From: Nonomuraea angiospora
GTDB lineage: Bacteria; Actinomycetota; Actinomycetes; Streptosporangiales; Streptosporangiaceae
Reading direction: 5' to 3'
NCBI RefSeq assembly: GCF_014873145.1
Contig: NZ_JADBEK010000001.1
Span: 2,666,001 to 2,730,000 of the forward strand
Length of the DNA stretch: 64,000 nucleotides
The first letter of the stretch is position 1; each line of letters opens with the position of its first letter. The translations under genes were made by a program, and so were the position numbers. The notes under the pieces were generated by a model. That model was not told the DNA's origin, did no database searches, and saw only the letters and a list, made by a program, of their open reading frames with translations. Shown piece after piece: positions 26,008-34,706 of this stretch.

Positions 26008-26802
26008 TCAGCCCGCGTCCCGGGACGCCAGGTACTCCTCCAGCCCGGCGCCGGTCAGCGGGTAGTAGTCGGACAGCCGGCCGCCCTCGTCCAGCCGCCG
26101 CCGGGCGAACTCCTCGCGGTCCTGGTGCAGCAGGGAGTCCTCGGCCAGCGCGACGGCGCTGCGCTGCGGCACGACGACCGCCCCGTCCTCGTCGGCGACG
26201 ATGAGGTCGCCGGGCGTCACCAGCGCGCCGCCCACGCCGACCGGCACGTTGAACGCCGACGGGAACAGCTCGGTCTGCGAGGCGTAGTGCGGCGTCACCC
26301 CCGTGCACCAGATCGGCACGCCGAGGGCGCGCACGCGCGCGGCGTCGCGCACCCGCCCGTCGACCACGATGCCCGCGCCGCCGCGCAGCTTGAAGTAGCG
26401 GACCAGCATGTCGCCGAGGCAGCCGGTGAAGTGGCTGGCGTGGGCCGACACGACGAGCACGTCACCCGGCCTGATGGACTCCAGCACCGCCCACAGCGCG
26501 GTCTTGCGCTCGGCGTCCTCCTGCTCGCCGCCGGAGAAGACGTCCTCCCGCTGCGGGAGGAACTGCAGCGTGACCGCTCCCCCGGCGACGCGGACGTCCG
26601 GCTCGCGGTGCAGCGGCACGGGCCCGTCGATGAAGGTGCGGGTGATGCCCATCTGGTGCAGCTTGGCGCAGGCGGTGGCGGCGCTCACGCCGCCGAGCGC
26701 CGCCACCATCCGCGCGGTCGGCCGGACGAAGGGCGAGGACTGCGCCGGCCCCAGCATCGTCTCGTAGGTCTCCTGCTCAACGCCGTGCATGTTCGTGTTC
26801 AT
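26008..26802 (-). CDS. RraA-like class II pyruvate aldolase / decarboxylase family protein
   Basis: 264 residues, ATG 26802 after GGTGAGAG. The RraA fold signature is present: GDVLVVSAHASHFTGCLGDM (the GD strand and active-site loop), VRYFKLRGGAGIVVDGRVRD (arginine and aspartate that bind pyruvate and metal) and VTPGDLIVADEDGAVVVP. RraA homologues include 4-hydroxy-4-methyl-2-oxoglutarate and related aldolases, and they recur in sugar-acid clusters where they cleave 2-keto-3-deoxy acids. In this cluster it could split the keto-deoxy acid made from L-fuconate into pyruvate and lactaldehyde. It is divergent from the fucosidase with a shared operator between them. Confidence 0.82.
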   Translation of the reverse strand: MNTNMHGVEQETYETMLGPAQSSPFVRPTARMVAALGGVSAATACAKLHQMGITRTFIDGPVPLHREPDVRVAGGAVTLQFLPQREDVFSGGEQEDAERKTALWAVLESIRPGDVLVVSAHASHFTGCLGDMLVRYFKLRGGAGIVVDGRVRDAARVRALGVPIWCTGVTPHYASQTELFPSAFNVPVGVGGALVTPGDLIVADEDGAVVVPQRSAVALAEDSLLHQDREEFARRRLDEGGRLSDYYPLTGAGLEEYLASRDAG

Positions 26803-26828
26803 GCGATGCTCTCACCCAACCGTCGACA

Positions 26829-26846
26829 ATTATCGCCTATCGATGG
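26829..26846. promoter_or_regulatory. Cluster operator, copy 4 (divergent promoter)
   Basis: ATTATCGCCTATCGATGG between the divergent RraA-like and fucosidase genes, 27-44 bp from the former's ATG and 52-69 bp from the latter's GTG. Confidence 0.65.
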
Positions 26847-26897
26847 TAGATGTAACTGCCGATCAGCGAGGGCTGTCAACCGTGGGAGGAGACGCCG

Positions 26898-28157
26898 GTG
26901 TCAGGCGGATCGGCAGAGTGGTTCCGGGCGGCGCGGTTCGGATTGTTCGTTCACTTCGGCTTGTACAGCCTCGCCGCGCGGCACGAGTGGGTGCGCAGCC
27001 GCGAGGCCATGTGGGACGCCGACTACGACCGCTACCTGGAGCGGTTCGACCCCGACCTGTTCGACGCCGCCGCCCTGGCCAGGGCGGCGCGCGAGGCGGG
27101 GATGCGGTACGCGGTGCTGACCGCCAAGCACCACGACGGCTTCTGCCTGTTCGACTCGGCGCTGACCGGCTACACCTCCGTCCGGGCGGCCGGCCGCGAC
27201 CTGGTCGCCGAGTTCGCCGAGGCGATGCGGGCGGAGGGGCTGCGGGTGGGGCTCTACTACTCGCTGCTGGACTGGCGCCATCCCGACTTCACCGTCGACC
27301 GGTACCACCCGCTGCGCGACAGCCTGCCGCCCGAGGAGGCGGCCGGGCGCGACATGGCGCGCTACCGGGCGTACCTGCACGGGCAGGTGCGGGAGCTGCT
27401 CACCGGCTACGGCCCCATCGACCTGCTGTTCTTCGACTTCACCTATCCGGCGAAGGGGCCCGCCGAGTGGGGCGCGGCGGAGCTGATGGCGATGGTCCGG
27501 GAGCTACGCCCGGGGATCGTGGTCAACGACCGGCTCGGCATCCCGGGTGACTACGTCACGCCCGAGCAGTACCAGCCCGACGCGCCGCTGACCCGCGACG
27601 GCGCCGAGGTCCTGTGGGAGGCGTGCCACACGCTGAACGGCTCGTGGGGCTACGACCGCGACAACCACGACTACAAGAGCCCGGACCTGCTGGTGCGCAT
27701 GCTCGTGCAGTCGGTCGCCTGCGGCGGCAACCTGCTGCTCAACGTCGGCCCCACCGGGCGGGGCGCGCTGGACCCGCGGGCCGCCGAGACGCTGCGCGCG
27801 ATCGGCGCGTGGACGTCCCTGCACGCGCGGGCGGTGCACGGCGCCGGGCCCAGCGTGTTCGAGCCGCCGCCGAACGCGCTCTACACCCAGCGCGGCGACC
27901 GGCTCTACCTGCACCTGCTCGCCTGGCCGCTCAAGCACGTCCACCTGCCCGGCCTGGCCGGCCGCGTCCGGTACGCGCAACTGCTGCACGACGGCTCGGA
28001 GGTGCGCATGCAGGAGCTGGACGGCGGCGACCACGAGCACAACAACCTCGCTCCCCCGGGCCGGGAGCCGGGCACGCTCACCCTCACCCTGCCGGTGGTC
28101 CGGCCGGACGTGCTGCTGCCGGTCGTCGAGCTCGTGCTGCGCGGCGAAGGGCACTGA
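26898..28157 (+). CDS. GH29 alpha-L-fucosidase, cytosolic
   Basis: 419 residues from GTG 26898 with GGGAGGAG 7-14 bases upstream. GH29 landmarks: FGLFVHFGLYSL near 14-25, KHHDGF at 77-82 (substrate-binding histidines), YYSLLDW near 120, and the nucleophile Asp180 in IDLLFFD. The late block is also typical: WEACHTLNGSWGYDRDNHDY and GGNLLLNVGPTGRGALDP. A short C-terminal beta domain follows. No signal peptide is present, so imported fucosylated oligosaccharides are the likely substrate. The acid/base cannot be assigned from sequence alone, as it varies within the family. Confidence 0.93.
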   Translation: MSGGSAEWFRAARFGLFVHFGLYSLAARHEWVRSREAMWDADYDRYLERFDPDLFDAAALARAAREAGMRYAVLTAKHHDGFCLFDSALTGYTSVRAAGRDLVAEFAEAMRAEGLRVGLYYSLLDWRHPDFTVDRYHPLRDSLPPEEAAGRDMARYRAYLHGQVRELLTGYGPIDLLFFDFTYPAKGPAEWGAAELMAMVRELRPGIVVNDRLGIPGDYVTPEQYQPDAPLTRDGAEVLWEACHTLNGSWGYDRDNHDYKSPDLLVRMLVQSVACGGNLLLNVGPTGRGALDPRAAETLRAIGAWTSLHARAVHGAGPSVFEPPPNALYTQRGDRLYLHLLAWPLKHVHLPGLAGRVRYAQLLHDGSEVRMQELDGGDHEHNNLAPPGREPGTLTLTLPVVRPDVLLPVVELVLRGEGH

Positions 28158-28202
28158 CGCCGCACGAAATGGCTCTTGAACAAGTGAGGCAGCCGAAATA
28201 AC

Positions 28203-28217
28203 ATCTCCTATCGATAG
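28203..28217. promoter_or_regulatory. Cluster operator, copy 5 (importer promoter)
   Basis: ATCTCCTATCGATAG, 25-39 bp upstream of the binding-protein ATG. It keeps the core CCTATCGAT of copy 4 and is followed by a loose inverted continuation GACGATTAATGAT. Confidence 0.6.
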
Positions 28218-28241
28218 ACGATTAATGATGGAAGTAGGCAC

Positions 28242-29483
28242 ATGAACAGGCGATTGCTGGCGGCCGCGGTGACGGCCCTCGTGTTAACGGCGGCGTCGGC
28301 GTGCGGTGGCGGCGGCGGCACGGAGGGCGGAGCGGGCAAGACCACGCTGCGGATGATCGTCAACATCACGCCCAACCTCACCGAGCAGTTCTGGAACGGG
28401 TTGTTCGACCGTTACGAGGCCAAGCACCCGGACGTGACCGTGCAACTGGAGCTCACCGGCACCATCGAGGCCGAGGCCAAGCTGCGCCAGGACCTCGCCG
28501 CGGGCGACCCGCCCGACATCGCACAGCACGTGGTGCCCACCCCGGAGACCGCCGAGCTCTTCGTGGACCTGTCCGGCGAGCCGTGGGCCGCGAAGACGCC
28601 GCTGTTCGACGAGTACGCGATCGGCGGCAAGCACTACGTGGTCGGCGTCGGCGAGCAGATCCAGTCGCTGGTCTTCTACAACAAGAAGGCGTTCGCCGAC
28701 GCGGGCCTCGACGCCACCAAGATCCGCAACATCGCCCAGTTCGAGGAGGCGATGGGCAAGCTCAAGAAGGCCGGGCTGGTCCCGCTGCAGACCGCCGGCC
28801 AGTGGGTGACCGGGGCGCAGTTCAGCATGCTGGCCGACGCGGGCGTGCTCACCGCCGACCCCGACTGGACGGTCAAGCGCAAGAAGGGCGGGACGACCTT
28901 CGCGGCCAGCGGCTACAAGCGCTACTACGAGCTCTACCGGTCCTGGCTCGAGCAGGGCTTCCTCGACAAGAGCGCGCTCGGGCTGCAGTACCCCGACGGC
29001 CAGGCCGCCTTCCTCAAGGGCGGCTCGGCGATGTACATCATGGGCTCGTACTTCGTGCCCGCGGCCGACGAGGCGGGCAAGAGCGACGACATCGGCGTCT
29101 TCCCCGTGCCGTCCGACGGCGCGTACCCGCCCGGCCAGTTCGGCAACATGGCGCAGCCGTACACGGTGGTCGCGCAGTCCAAGCACCGCGAGGCGGCGAT
29201 CGACCTGGTCGAGTGGCTGGTGACCGACGAGGAGGCCATCAAGGTCCAGCTCGCCGCCGACGGCAACCTCCGCAAGGGGTTCGCCTACGACGTCTCCAGC
29301 CTCGGCGACGGCGTGCAAAAGGTCCTCGACGAGGCACCGACCGTCCTGGTCAAGCAGGGCGACCGGCAGCCGGTCCAGGGCTACGCCGACGAGCTGAACA
29401 AGCAGATCCAGTCCCTGTTCACCGGCGCCTCGGCCGATGACGTCGCCACGAAGCTGGACCAGTGGTGGGACTCGCAGGGCTGA
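28242..29483 (+). CDS. Sugar ABC transporter substrate-binding lipoprotein
   Basis: 413 residues, ATG 28242 after GGAAG. The signal peptide ends in a lipobox, ASAC with the lipidated Cys21, followed by a glycine-rich linker. The body is a family-1 solute-binding protein: FWNGLFDRYEAKHPDVTVQL, KLRQDLAAGDPPDIAQHVVP, VFYNKKAFADAGLD, FLKGGSAMYIMGSYFVPAAD. Such proteins bind oligosaccharides at the outer face of the membrane and deliver them to two permeases. It is the first gene of the importer operon. The operator just upstream links it to the fucoside regulator. Confidence 0.93.
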   Translation: MNRRLLAAAVTALVLTAASACGGGGGTEGGAGKTTLRMIVNITPNLTEQFWNGLFDRYEAKHPDVTVQLELTGTIEAEAKLRQDLAAGDPPDIAQHVVPTPETAELFVDLSGEPWAAKTPLFDEYAIGGKHYVVGVGEQIQSLVFYNKKAFADAGLDATKIRNIAQFEEAMGKLKKAGLVPLQTAGQWVTGAQFSMLADAGVLTADPDWTVKRKKGGTTFAASGYKRYYELYRSWLEQGFLDKSALGLQYPDGQAAFLKGGSAMYIMGSYFVPAADEAGKSDDIGVFPVPSDGAYPPGQFGNMAQPYTVVAQSKHREAAIDLVEWLVTDEEAIKVQLAADGNLRKGFAYDVSSLGDGVQKVLDEAPTVLVKQGDRQPVQGYADELNKQIQSLFTGASADDVATKLDQWWDSQG

Positions 29484-30424
29484 GCGCGGACTCCGTGCGG
29501 GTGGCCGCGCGGAGTCCCGGTTCCGATCGCAGCACGCCGGGCGGCCGGCGCCGCCGCCTGCGCGAGGCGGCACTGAGCGCGGGCATGCTCGCCCCCGCCG
29601 TCGTGGTGTACACGGTCATGACGATCGTCCCGGTCATCGTGGCGCTGTACCTGAGCCTCACCGACTGGAACGGCTTCTCCTCGGCGGCCTTCGTCGGCCT
29701 GGACAACTACGCCCGCCTGTTCGACGACCCGGACACCACCCGGGCCGCGGTGGTCACCGTGATCGTGGCCTTCTTCGGATCGGTGGGGATGCTCGGACTG
29801 GGCCTGGTCTACGCGCTCCAGCTCAAGGAGCGGAACTGGGCCAACTCCTTCTTCCGCACCCTCGCCTACTACCCGCACGTGATCAGCTCGCTCATCCTGG
29901 GCTTCCTGTGGAGCGCCATCCTCGGCACCAACGGCGCGATCAACAACACCCTCGCCGACCTCGGCGTCGGCCCCGTCGGCTTCCTGTTCGACGAGAACCT
30001 CGCGGTGATCACCCTGGTGGGCGTCATCGTGTGGGCGGGCTTCGGCTTCAACGTGGTGCTGTTCGTGGCCGGCCTGCAGACGGTGCCGCGCGAGCTCGTC
30101 GAGGCGGCGCAGATCGACGGCGCGTCGCGACGGCAGATCAACCGCAGGATCGTCATCCCGATGATCGCGCCGGTGGTCACCGTCGCCATGGTGCTCAACC
30201 TGGTGGGGCTGATCAAGGTGTACGACATCGTCGTCAGCCTCACCGACGGCGGCCCGGCCGGGGCCACCGAGACCATCGCGTACGTCATCCTCACCAGGTC
30301 GTTCGCCGGCACGGACGTCGGCTTCGCCACCGCCCAGGCCGTGGGCCTCATGATGGCCTCCGCGGCGCTGTCGGTCGTCGTCACCGCCCTGCGCAACCGG
30401 CAGGACCGGGCCGCGGCGAGCTAA
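29462..30424 (+). CDS. Sugar ABC transporter permease (MalF type)
   Basis: 320 residues if GTG 29462 is used, overlapping the binding-protein gene by 22 bases. GTG 29495 is an equally plausible start. Six transmembrane helices are visible, beginning with LAPAVVVYTVMTIVPVIVAL, and the cytoplasmic EAA loop reads ELVEAAQIDGASRRQINRRI, which docks on the ATPase. The family N-terminus with LSLTDWNGFSSAAFVGLDNY is typical of MalF/UgpA permeases. It pairs with the next gene. No ATP-binding subunit is encoded in the window, so a shared multi-sugar ATPase (MsiK type) from elsewhere is expected. Confidence 0.92.
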   Translation: MVGLAGLSADSVRVAARSPGSDRSTPGGRRRRLREAALSAGMLAPAVVVYTVMTIVPVIVALYLSLTDWNGFSSAAFVGLDNYARLFDDPDTTRAAVVTVIVAFFGSVGMLGLGLVYALQLKERNWANSFFRTLAYYPHVISSLILGFLWSAILGTNGAINNTLADLGVGPVGFLFDENLAVITLVGVIVWAGFGFNVVLFVAGLQTVPRELVEAAQIDGASRRQINRRIVIPMIAPVVTVAMVLNLVGLIKVYDIVVSLTDGGPAGATETIAYVILTRSFAGTDVGFATAQAVGLMMASAALSVVVTALRNRQDRAAAS

Positions 30425-30442
30425 GTACCCCAGGAGCCTTCC

Positions 30443-31297
30443 ATGACCCCCAACCCCCGCGCCGGCGCGCGGCGGCCTTCGCCGGTCCGCGTCGCGCTGC
30501 TGACCCTGCTGTTCGCCGTCATGACCGTGCCGGTCTACCTCCTGCTGGTCAACAGCTTCAAGTCGCAGCAGGACATCCAGAACAGCCCGTTCTCGCTGCC
30601 GTTCGCCAGGATCTCGCTGGACCACCTGGCGGCGGCGGTGCAGAGCCCCCAGTACAACGTGCTCAAGAGCTACGGCTTCACGCTCGTGCTGGTGGTGGCC
30701 GTCGATGTGCTGTGCATCCTGTTCGCCGGGCCGGCCGCGTACGTGATCGCGCGCAGCCTCAAGCGGCGCACCCAGTTCCTGCTGCTGTTCTTCCTGGCCG
30801 GCACGTTCATCCCCGCCTCGGCCCTCATCGTGCCGCTGATCTACGTGCTGCGCGCGATCGGGCTGGGCAACACGGTGACCGGGCTGATCCTGCACGACGT
30901 CGCCATGACCCTGCCGGTGAGCATCTTCCTGTTCGTCGGCTTCATCCGGACCGTCCCCCGGGACATCGACCACGCGGCCGCGATCGACGGGGCCGGGCGG
31001 CTGCGCACGTACTGGCAGGTCATCTTCCCGCTGACCCGACCGGCCGTGATCACGGTGCTGATCCTCAACTCGATCGGGATCTGGAACGACTTCATCAGCC
31101 CCCAGATCCTGCTGAGCCCCGGGTCCGGCACCTACACGGTCACCACCGCCATCTACGCCGGCATCAGCCAGTACTCCACCGACATGACCAAGGTCTTCCC
31201 CAACCTCCTCCTCGCCGTGGCCCCGGTGATCATCTTCTTCGTCTACATGCAGCGGCACATCATCAGCGGCCTGACGGTCGGCGCGCTCAAGGGCTGA
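30443..31297 (+). CDS. Sugar ABC transporter permease (MalG type)
   Basis: 284 residues, ATG 30443 with CAGGAG 6-11 bases upstream. Six transmembrane helices begin with VALLTLLFAVMTVPVYLLLV. The conserved EAA-like loop is IDHAAAIDGAGRLRTYWQVI, and the closing segment YMQRHIISGLTVGALKG is the typical MalG C-terminus. Together with the preceding permease it forms the translocation path for the oligosaccharide bound by the upstream lipoprotein. Separated from the secreted beta-helix protein by only 36 bp, which suggests one transcript. Confidence 0.93.
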   Translation: MTPNPRAGARRPSPVRVALLTLLFAVMTVPVYLLLVNSFKSQQDIQNSPFSLPFARISLDHLAAAVQSPQYNVLKSYGFTLVLVVAVDVLCILFAGPAAYVIARSLKRRTQFLLLFFLAGTFIPASALIVPLIYVLRAIGLGNTVTGLILHDVAMTLPVSIFLFVGFIRTVPRDIDHAAAIDGAGRLRTYWQVIFPLTRPAVITVLILNSIGIWNDFISPQILLSPGSGTYTVTTAIYAGISQYSTDMTKVFPNLLLAVAPVIIFFVYMQRHIISGLTVGALKG

Positions 31298-31333
31298 GCG
31301 GGCCCCACCCCCCACCTCCGGAAAGGCGGAAGA

Positions 31334-34300
31334 GTGTCCATCACACGACGGCTGCGCGCCACCCTGGCGACTTGCCTCCTGTTATCCCTGGCGGCGACGC
31401 CCGCGGTGGCTCACGCGGCGGTGCCCGCGGTGGCTCACACGGAGAGCGCGCCGCGGCCGCCAGGAAAGATCCTCTACGTCGCGCCCGGCGGTGACGACGC
31501 CGGCAGCGGGACGAAAGCCCGCCCCTTCCGCACCCTCGAAGGGGCCAGGGACGCGATCAGGAAGCTCAAGGCCCGCCACGGCCTGCCCCCCGGCGGGGTG
31601 ACCGTCTACCTACGCGAAGGCGCTTACCAGCGGAGCGCGTCGTTCGCGCTCGACCAGCGGGACTCCGGCACGGCGAAGGCGCCGGTCGTCTACCGCTCCT
31701 ACCCCGGCGAGACGGCCCGGCTCACCGGCGGGCGGCAGCTCGACCACGACAGCTTCACCCCGGTGACCGACGAGGCCGTGCTGCGGCGCATCGTGGACGA
31801 GCCGGCCCGGGGCAAGGTGCTGCGGGCCGACCTCAAGGCCCTCGGCCTCACGGACTACGGGCAGCTCAGCCGGCACGGCTACTGGAAGGCCAACGACGTC
31901 AGCACCGTCCCGCCCATGGAGCTGTACGTGGCGGGCCAGGGCATGACGCTGGCCCGCTGGCCCAACGAAGGCACCGTCCAGATGAACCAGATCATCGACG
32001 CCGGGCCCACCGTGAAGGACGCCGACCTGCAGAACCGCGGCGGCACGTTCAGCTACGGCTACGACCGGCCGCGCCACTGGACGCAGGCCGAGGACGTCTG
32101 GCTGGACGGCATCTTCGGCTACAGCTGGGAGTGGTCGTACAACAAGATCGCCGCGATCGACCCCGAGGCGAAGACGATCACCCTGCGCTACGGCGAGATG
32201 TCCGGCCTGATGAAGTCGTGGTACCCGGACTTCCACTTCGCCCAGAACCTGCTGGAGGAACTGGACGCCCCCGGCGAGTACTACATCGACCGGGCCGAAG
32301 GCGTGCTGTACCTGGTGCCCAACGCGGCCTTCCGCACGAAGCAGGGCGACATCACCGTCACCATGCTCAAGGAGCCGATGATCAAGACCGCCGGCGCCTC
32401 CCACGTCTCCTTCCAGGAGCTGGCGCTGGAGTACGGGCGCAGCCTGCCCGCGGTGATCCTCGGCGGCAGCCACGTCACCATCGAGCGCAGCGACATCCAG
32501 AACTTCGCCGACGGCGGCGTGTACATCAACTCGGCCGGCCGCTACGTCTACGACGGCATCCCGGACAAGAACAAGGGCCGCGACCACGCCGTGGTGTCCT
32601 CCACGATCCGGCACGTGGGCGGCGTGGGCGTCGTCCTCAACGGCGGCGACGACAAGACCCTGGAGCCGGGCCGCAACCGGGTGGAGAACTCCCACATCCA
32701 CGACTTCGCCTACTACCACAAGGCGTACAACCCGGGCGTGATGTTCGACGGCGTCGGAAACACGGCCCGCGGCAACGAGATCCACGACGCGCCGCATCCC
32801 GGCATCATCGTCCACGGCAACGACCACCTCATCGAGTACAACGACATCTACGACATCTGCCAGGACTTCCAGGACCTCGGCGCGATCTACATGAACGCCG
32901 GCATGACGCCGCACGAGCGGGGCACCGTGATCCGGCGCAACTACTTCCACCACATCGGCGAGGGGCGCGACGGCGTCGAGGGCGTCTACCCCGACAACCT
33001 CACGATGGGCCTGACGATCGACGAGAACGTCTTCTACCGGATGGGCAACGACGCCATCAAGAGCGGCTCCGGCGACCACATCAAGACCAGGAACAACATC
33101 TTCGTCGACACCCACGTCCCGTACGACAACTACGAGATGTGGATGGGCGACCAGCCGGACAACACGGTGGACAAGAACTACCTGCCCGCCTGGCGGAAGC
33201 TGTTCGAGGAGAACGGCGGCTTCGCCGGCACCCCGTACGCCGCGAAGTACCCCGAACTGCTCACCTTCTTCGACGAGAACCACTACTTCCCGGCGAAGAA
33301 CTTCTTCGAGAACAACCTCGTCTGGAACCCCGAGCTGGCCCGGGCTTCCAGCGTCAACCAGCACGGCGCGCGGGACGTCAAGAACCTGCTCAACTACGCC
33401 GGCAACTGGGTCGCCGACCGGAACCCCGGCTTCACCGACTGGCAGGCCGGCGACTTCTCCCTGACCGCGGACGCCGAGGTCTTCCAGCGCATCCCCGGGT
33501 TCAAGGCCGTCCCGTTCGCCGAGATCGGCACCCACGGCAAGGTCGGGCTGCCGGGCGGGCCCGACCGGATCGAGCTGACCGCCCTCCACCTGCCCGGCGA
33601 CGAGCTCACCGTCCCGCTCGGCAAGACGGTGTCCGTCCGGGCCGAGCCGGTGCCGTGGAACGCCACCGACCAGGCGGTGACGTACGCGAGCAGCGACCCG
33701 GCGGTGGCCACGGTGAGCGCCGGCGGCGCGGTCACCGCGCTCATGCCGGGCACCACCACCGTCTCCGTCGCCTCCAAGGCCCACCCCGAGATCACCGACA
33801 CGGCCACCGTCACCGTGAGCAAGGGCGACGGCGTCATGCACGCCACCGACTTCGAGTCCGGCGGCAACGGCTGGCCTGTCGATCCCAACCGCGCCATCGT
33901 CGCCGACGCCGCCGGCAACCATTGGTACCGGATCGTCAAGGGCGCCAACGGGCTGCTCGACCGCGCCTTCACCGACTACGCGCTGTCGTACCGGCTGCGG
34001 ACGCCCGCGCAGGTGCCCGAGGGGGCCGTCCTCATCATGTACGACCGCCAGGGCGGCGCCGGCGGCGGCTACGTCCGCTACCGGCACGCGGCGGCCGGGC
34101 CGACCTGGACGCTCTACGACGCGCAGTGGCGGACGCTGAGCCAGGCCGTCCTGCCGGCCGAGCGCGGCCTGCGCCCCGACACCGTCTACGACGTGCGGAT
34201 GACGGTGCGGGGGGCGTCTGTGAGCGTCAGCGTCGGCGGCGAGGCCGTTCTCGAAGGCGAGAACCCGGCGCACAACCCGTCCGGGAAGGTCGGCTTCTAC

Positions 34301-34363
34301 GCCGAGGGCTTCACGCACCTCGACTTCGACGACGTCACGTTCTCGTTGCCACGGGCGTCCTGA
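31334..34363 (+). CDS. Secreted parallel beta-helix glycosidase, GH141-like, with Ig-like domain
   Basis: 1009 residues, GTG 31334 after GGAAAGGCGG. Residues 1-28 are a signal peptide ending AVAHA. The next part has the GH141 look: ILYVAPGGDDAGSGTKARPF, GVTVYLREGAYQRSASFAL, a GG..L linker, MTLARWPNEGTVQ, then a long right-handed beta-helix with many N-D/G-N turns (PHPGIIVHGNDHLIEYNDIY, DLGAIYMNAG, TIDENVFYRMGNDAIKSGSG). A Big2-type Ig domain (VTYASSDPAVATVSAGGAVT) and a jellyroll-like domain of about 170 residues close it. GH141 members are alpha-L-fucosidases or xylanases, so it would trim the polymer outside the cell. Catalytic residues were not assigned. Confidence 0.82.
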   Translation: MSITRRLRATLATCLLLSLAATPAVAHAAVPAVAHTESAPRPPGKILYVAPGGDDAGSGTKARPFRTLEGARDAIRKLKARHGLPPGGVTVYLREGAYQRSASFALDQRDSGTAKAPVVYRSYPGETARLTGGRQLDHDSFTPVTDEAVLRRIVDEPARGKVLRADLKALGLTDYGQLSRHGYWKANDVSTVPPMELYVAGQGMTLARWPNEGTVQMNQIIDAGPTVKDADLQNRGGTFSYGYDRPRHWTQAEDVWLDGIFGYSWEWSYNKIAAIDPEAKTITLRYGEMSGLMKSWYPDFHFAQNLLEELDAPGEYYIDRAEGVLYLVPNAAFRTKQGDITVTMLKEPMIKTAGASHVSFQELALEYGRSLPAVILGGSHVTIERSDIQNFADGGVYINSAGRYVYDGIPDKNKGRDHAVVSSTIRHVGGVGVVLNGGDDKTLEPGRNRVENSHIHDFAYYHKAYNPGVMFDGVGNTARGNEIHDAPHPGIIVHGNDHLIEYNDIYDICQDFQDLGAIYMNAGMTPHERGTVIRRNYFHHIGEGRDGVEGVYPDNLTMGLTIDENVFYRMGNDAIKSGSGDHIKTRNNIFVDTHVPYDNYEMWMGDQPDNTVDKNYLPAWRKLFEENGGFAGTPYAAKYPELLTFFDENHYFPAKNFFENNLVWNPELARASSVNQHGARDVKNLLNYAGNWVADRNPGFTDWQAGDFSLTADAEVFQRIPGFKAVPFAEIGTHGKVGLPGGPDRIELTALHLPGDELTVPLGKTVSVRAEPVPWNATDQAVTYASSDPAVATVSAGGAVTALMPGTTTVSVASKAHPEITDTATVTVSKGDGVMHATDFESGGNGWPVDPNRAIVADAAGNHWYRIVKGANGLLDRAFTDYALSYRLRTPAQVPEGAVLIMYDRQGGAGGGYVRYRHAAAGPTWTLYDAQWRTLSQAVLPAERGLRPDTVYDVRMTVRGASVSVSVGGEAVLEGENPAHNPSGKVGFYAEGFTHLDFDDVTFSLPRAS

Positions 34364-34431
34364 CCGGCGTCCGGGGCTGACCTCCTCGCCCACCCGTACC
34401 CGTCACGGATCTCCACCACCTCGCCGTCGCC

Positions 34432-34464
34432 GGCTCCTACGACGACCGTGCCGTCGTAGGAGCC
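34432..34464. terminator. Strong hairpin, probable terminator of the fucoside cluster
   Basis: GGCTCCTACGACG and CGTCGTAGGAGCC form a perfect 13-bp stem with a 7-base loop (ACCGTGC), about 70 bp after the beta-helix gene stop. There is no T run, as is usual for actinobacterial hairpin terminators. Confidence 0.55.
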
Positions 34465-34706
34465 GAACGCCTGCGCCTCTCGGCCGCGGACACTCGGCTG
34501 GCTGGTGTGGCCCCTGCTTTGCGCGCTGTGGAAGGGGCCACGACATGCCATTGATGGCGAAGCGCGCCCAGGGCTCGGCCACATCGCGGGCCGCCCATCC
34601 GCCTTCCGCCTGTCAAGCGCCGGCCAGCGCATCGGCCGGATAACGATTGCCGCCGGGGGTAGTTGTGATCCCAGGTTGTGATCCTCCTCTGGCACGATCG
34701 CCGACC

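Noticed and set aside
29381-31315. A 644-codon minus-strand open frame rich in D, E, H and R
   Set aside because: Antisense to the two permease genes, whose membrane helices and EAA loops are unmistakable.
31610-34393. A 927-codon minus-strand open frame
   Set aside because: Antisense to the secreted GH141-like gene. Its translation is V/G/D/R-rich without family motifs.
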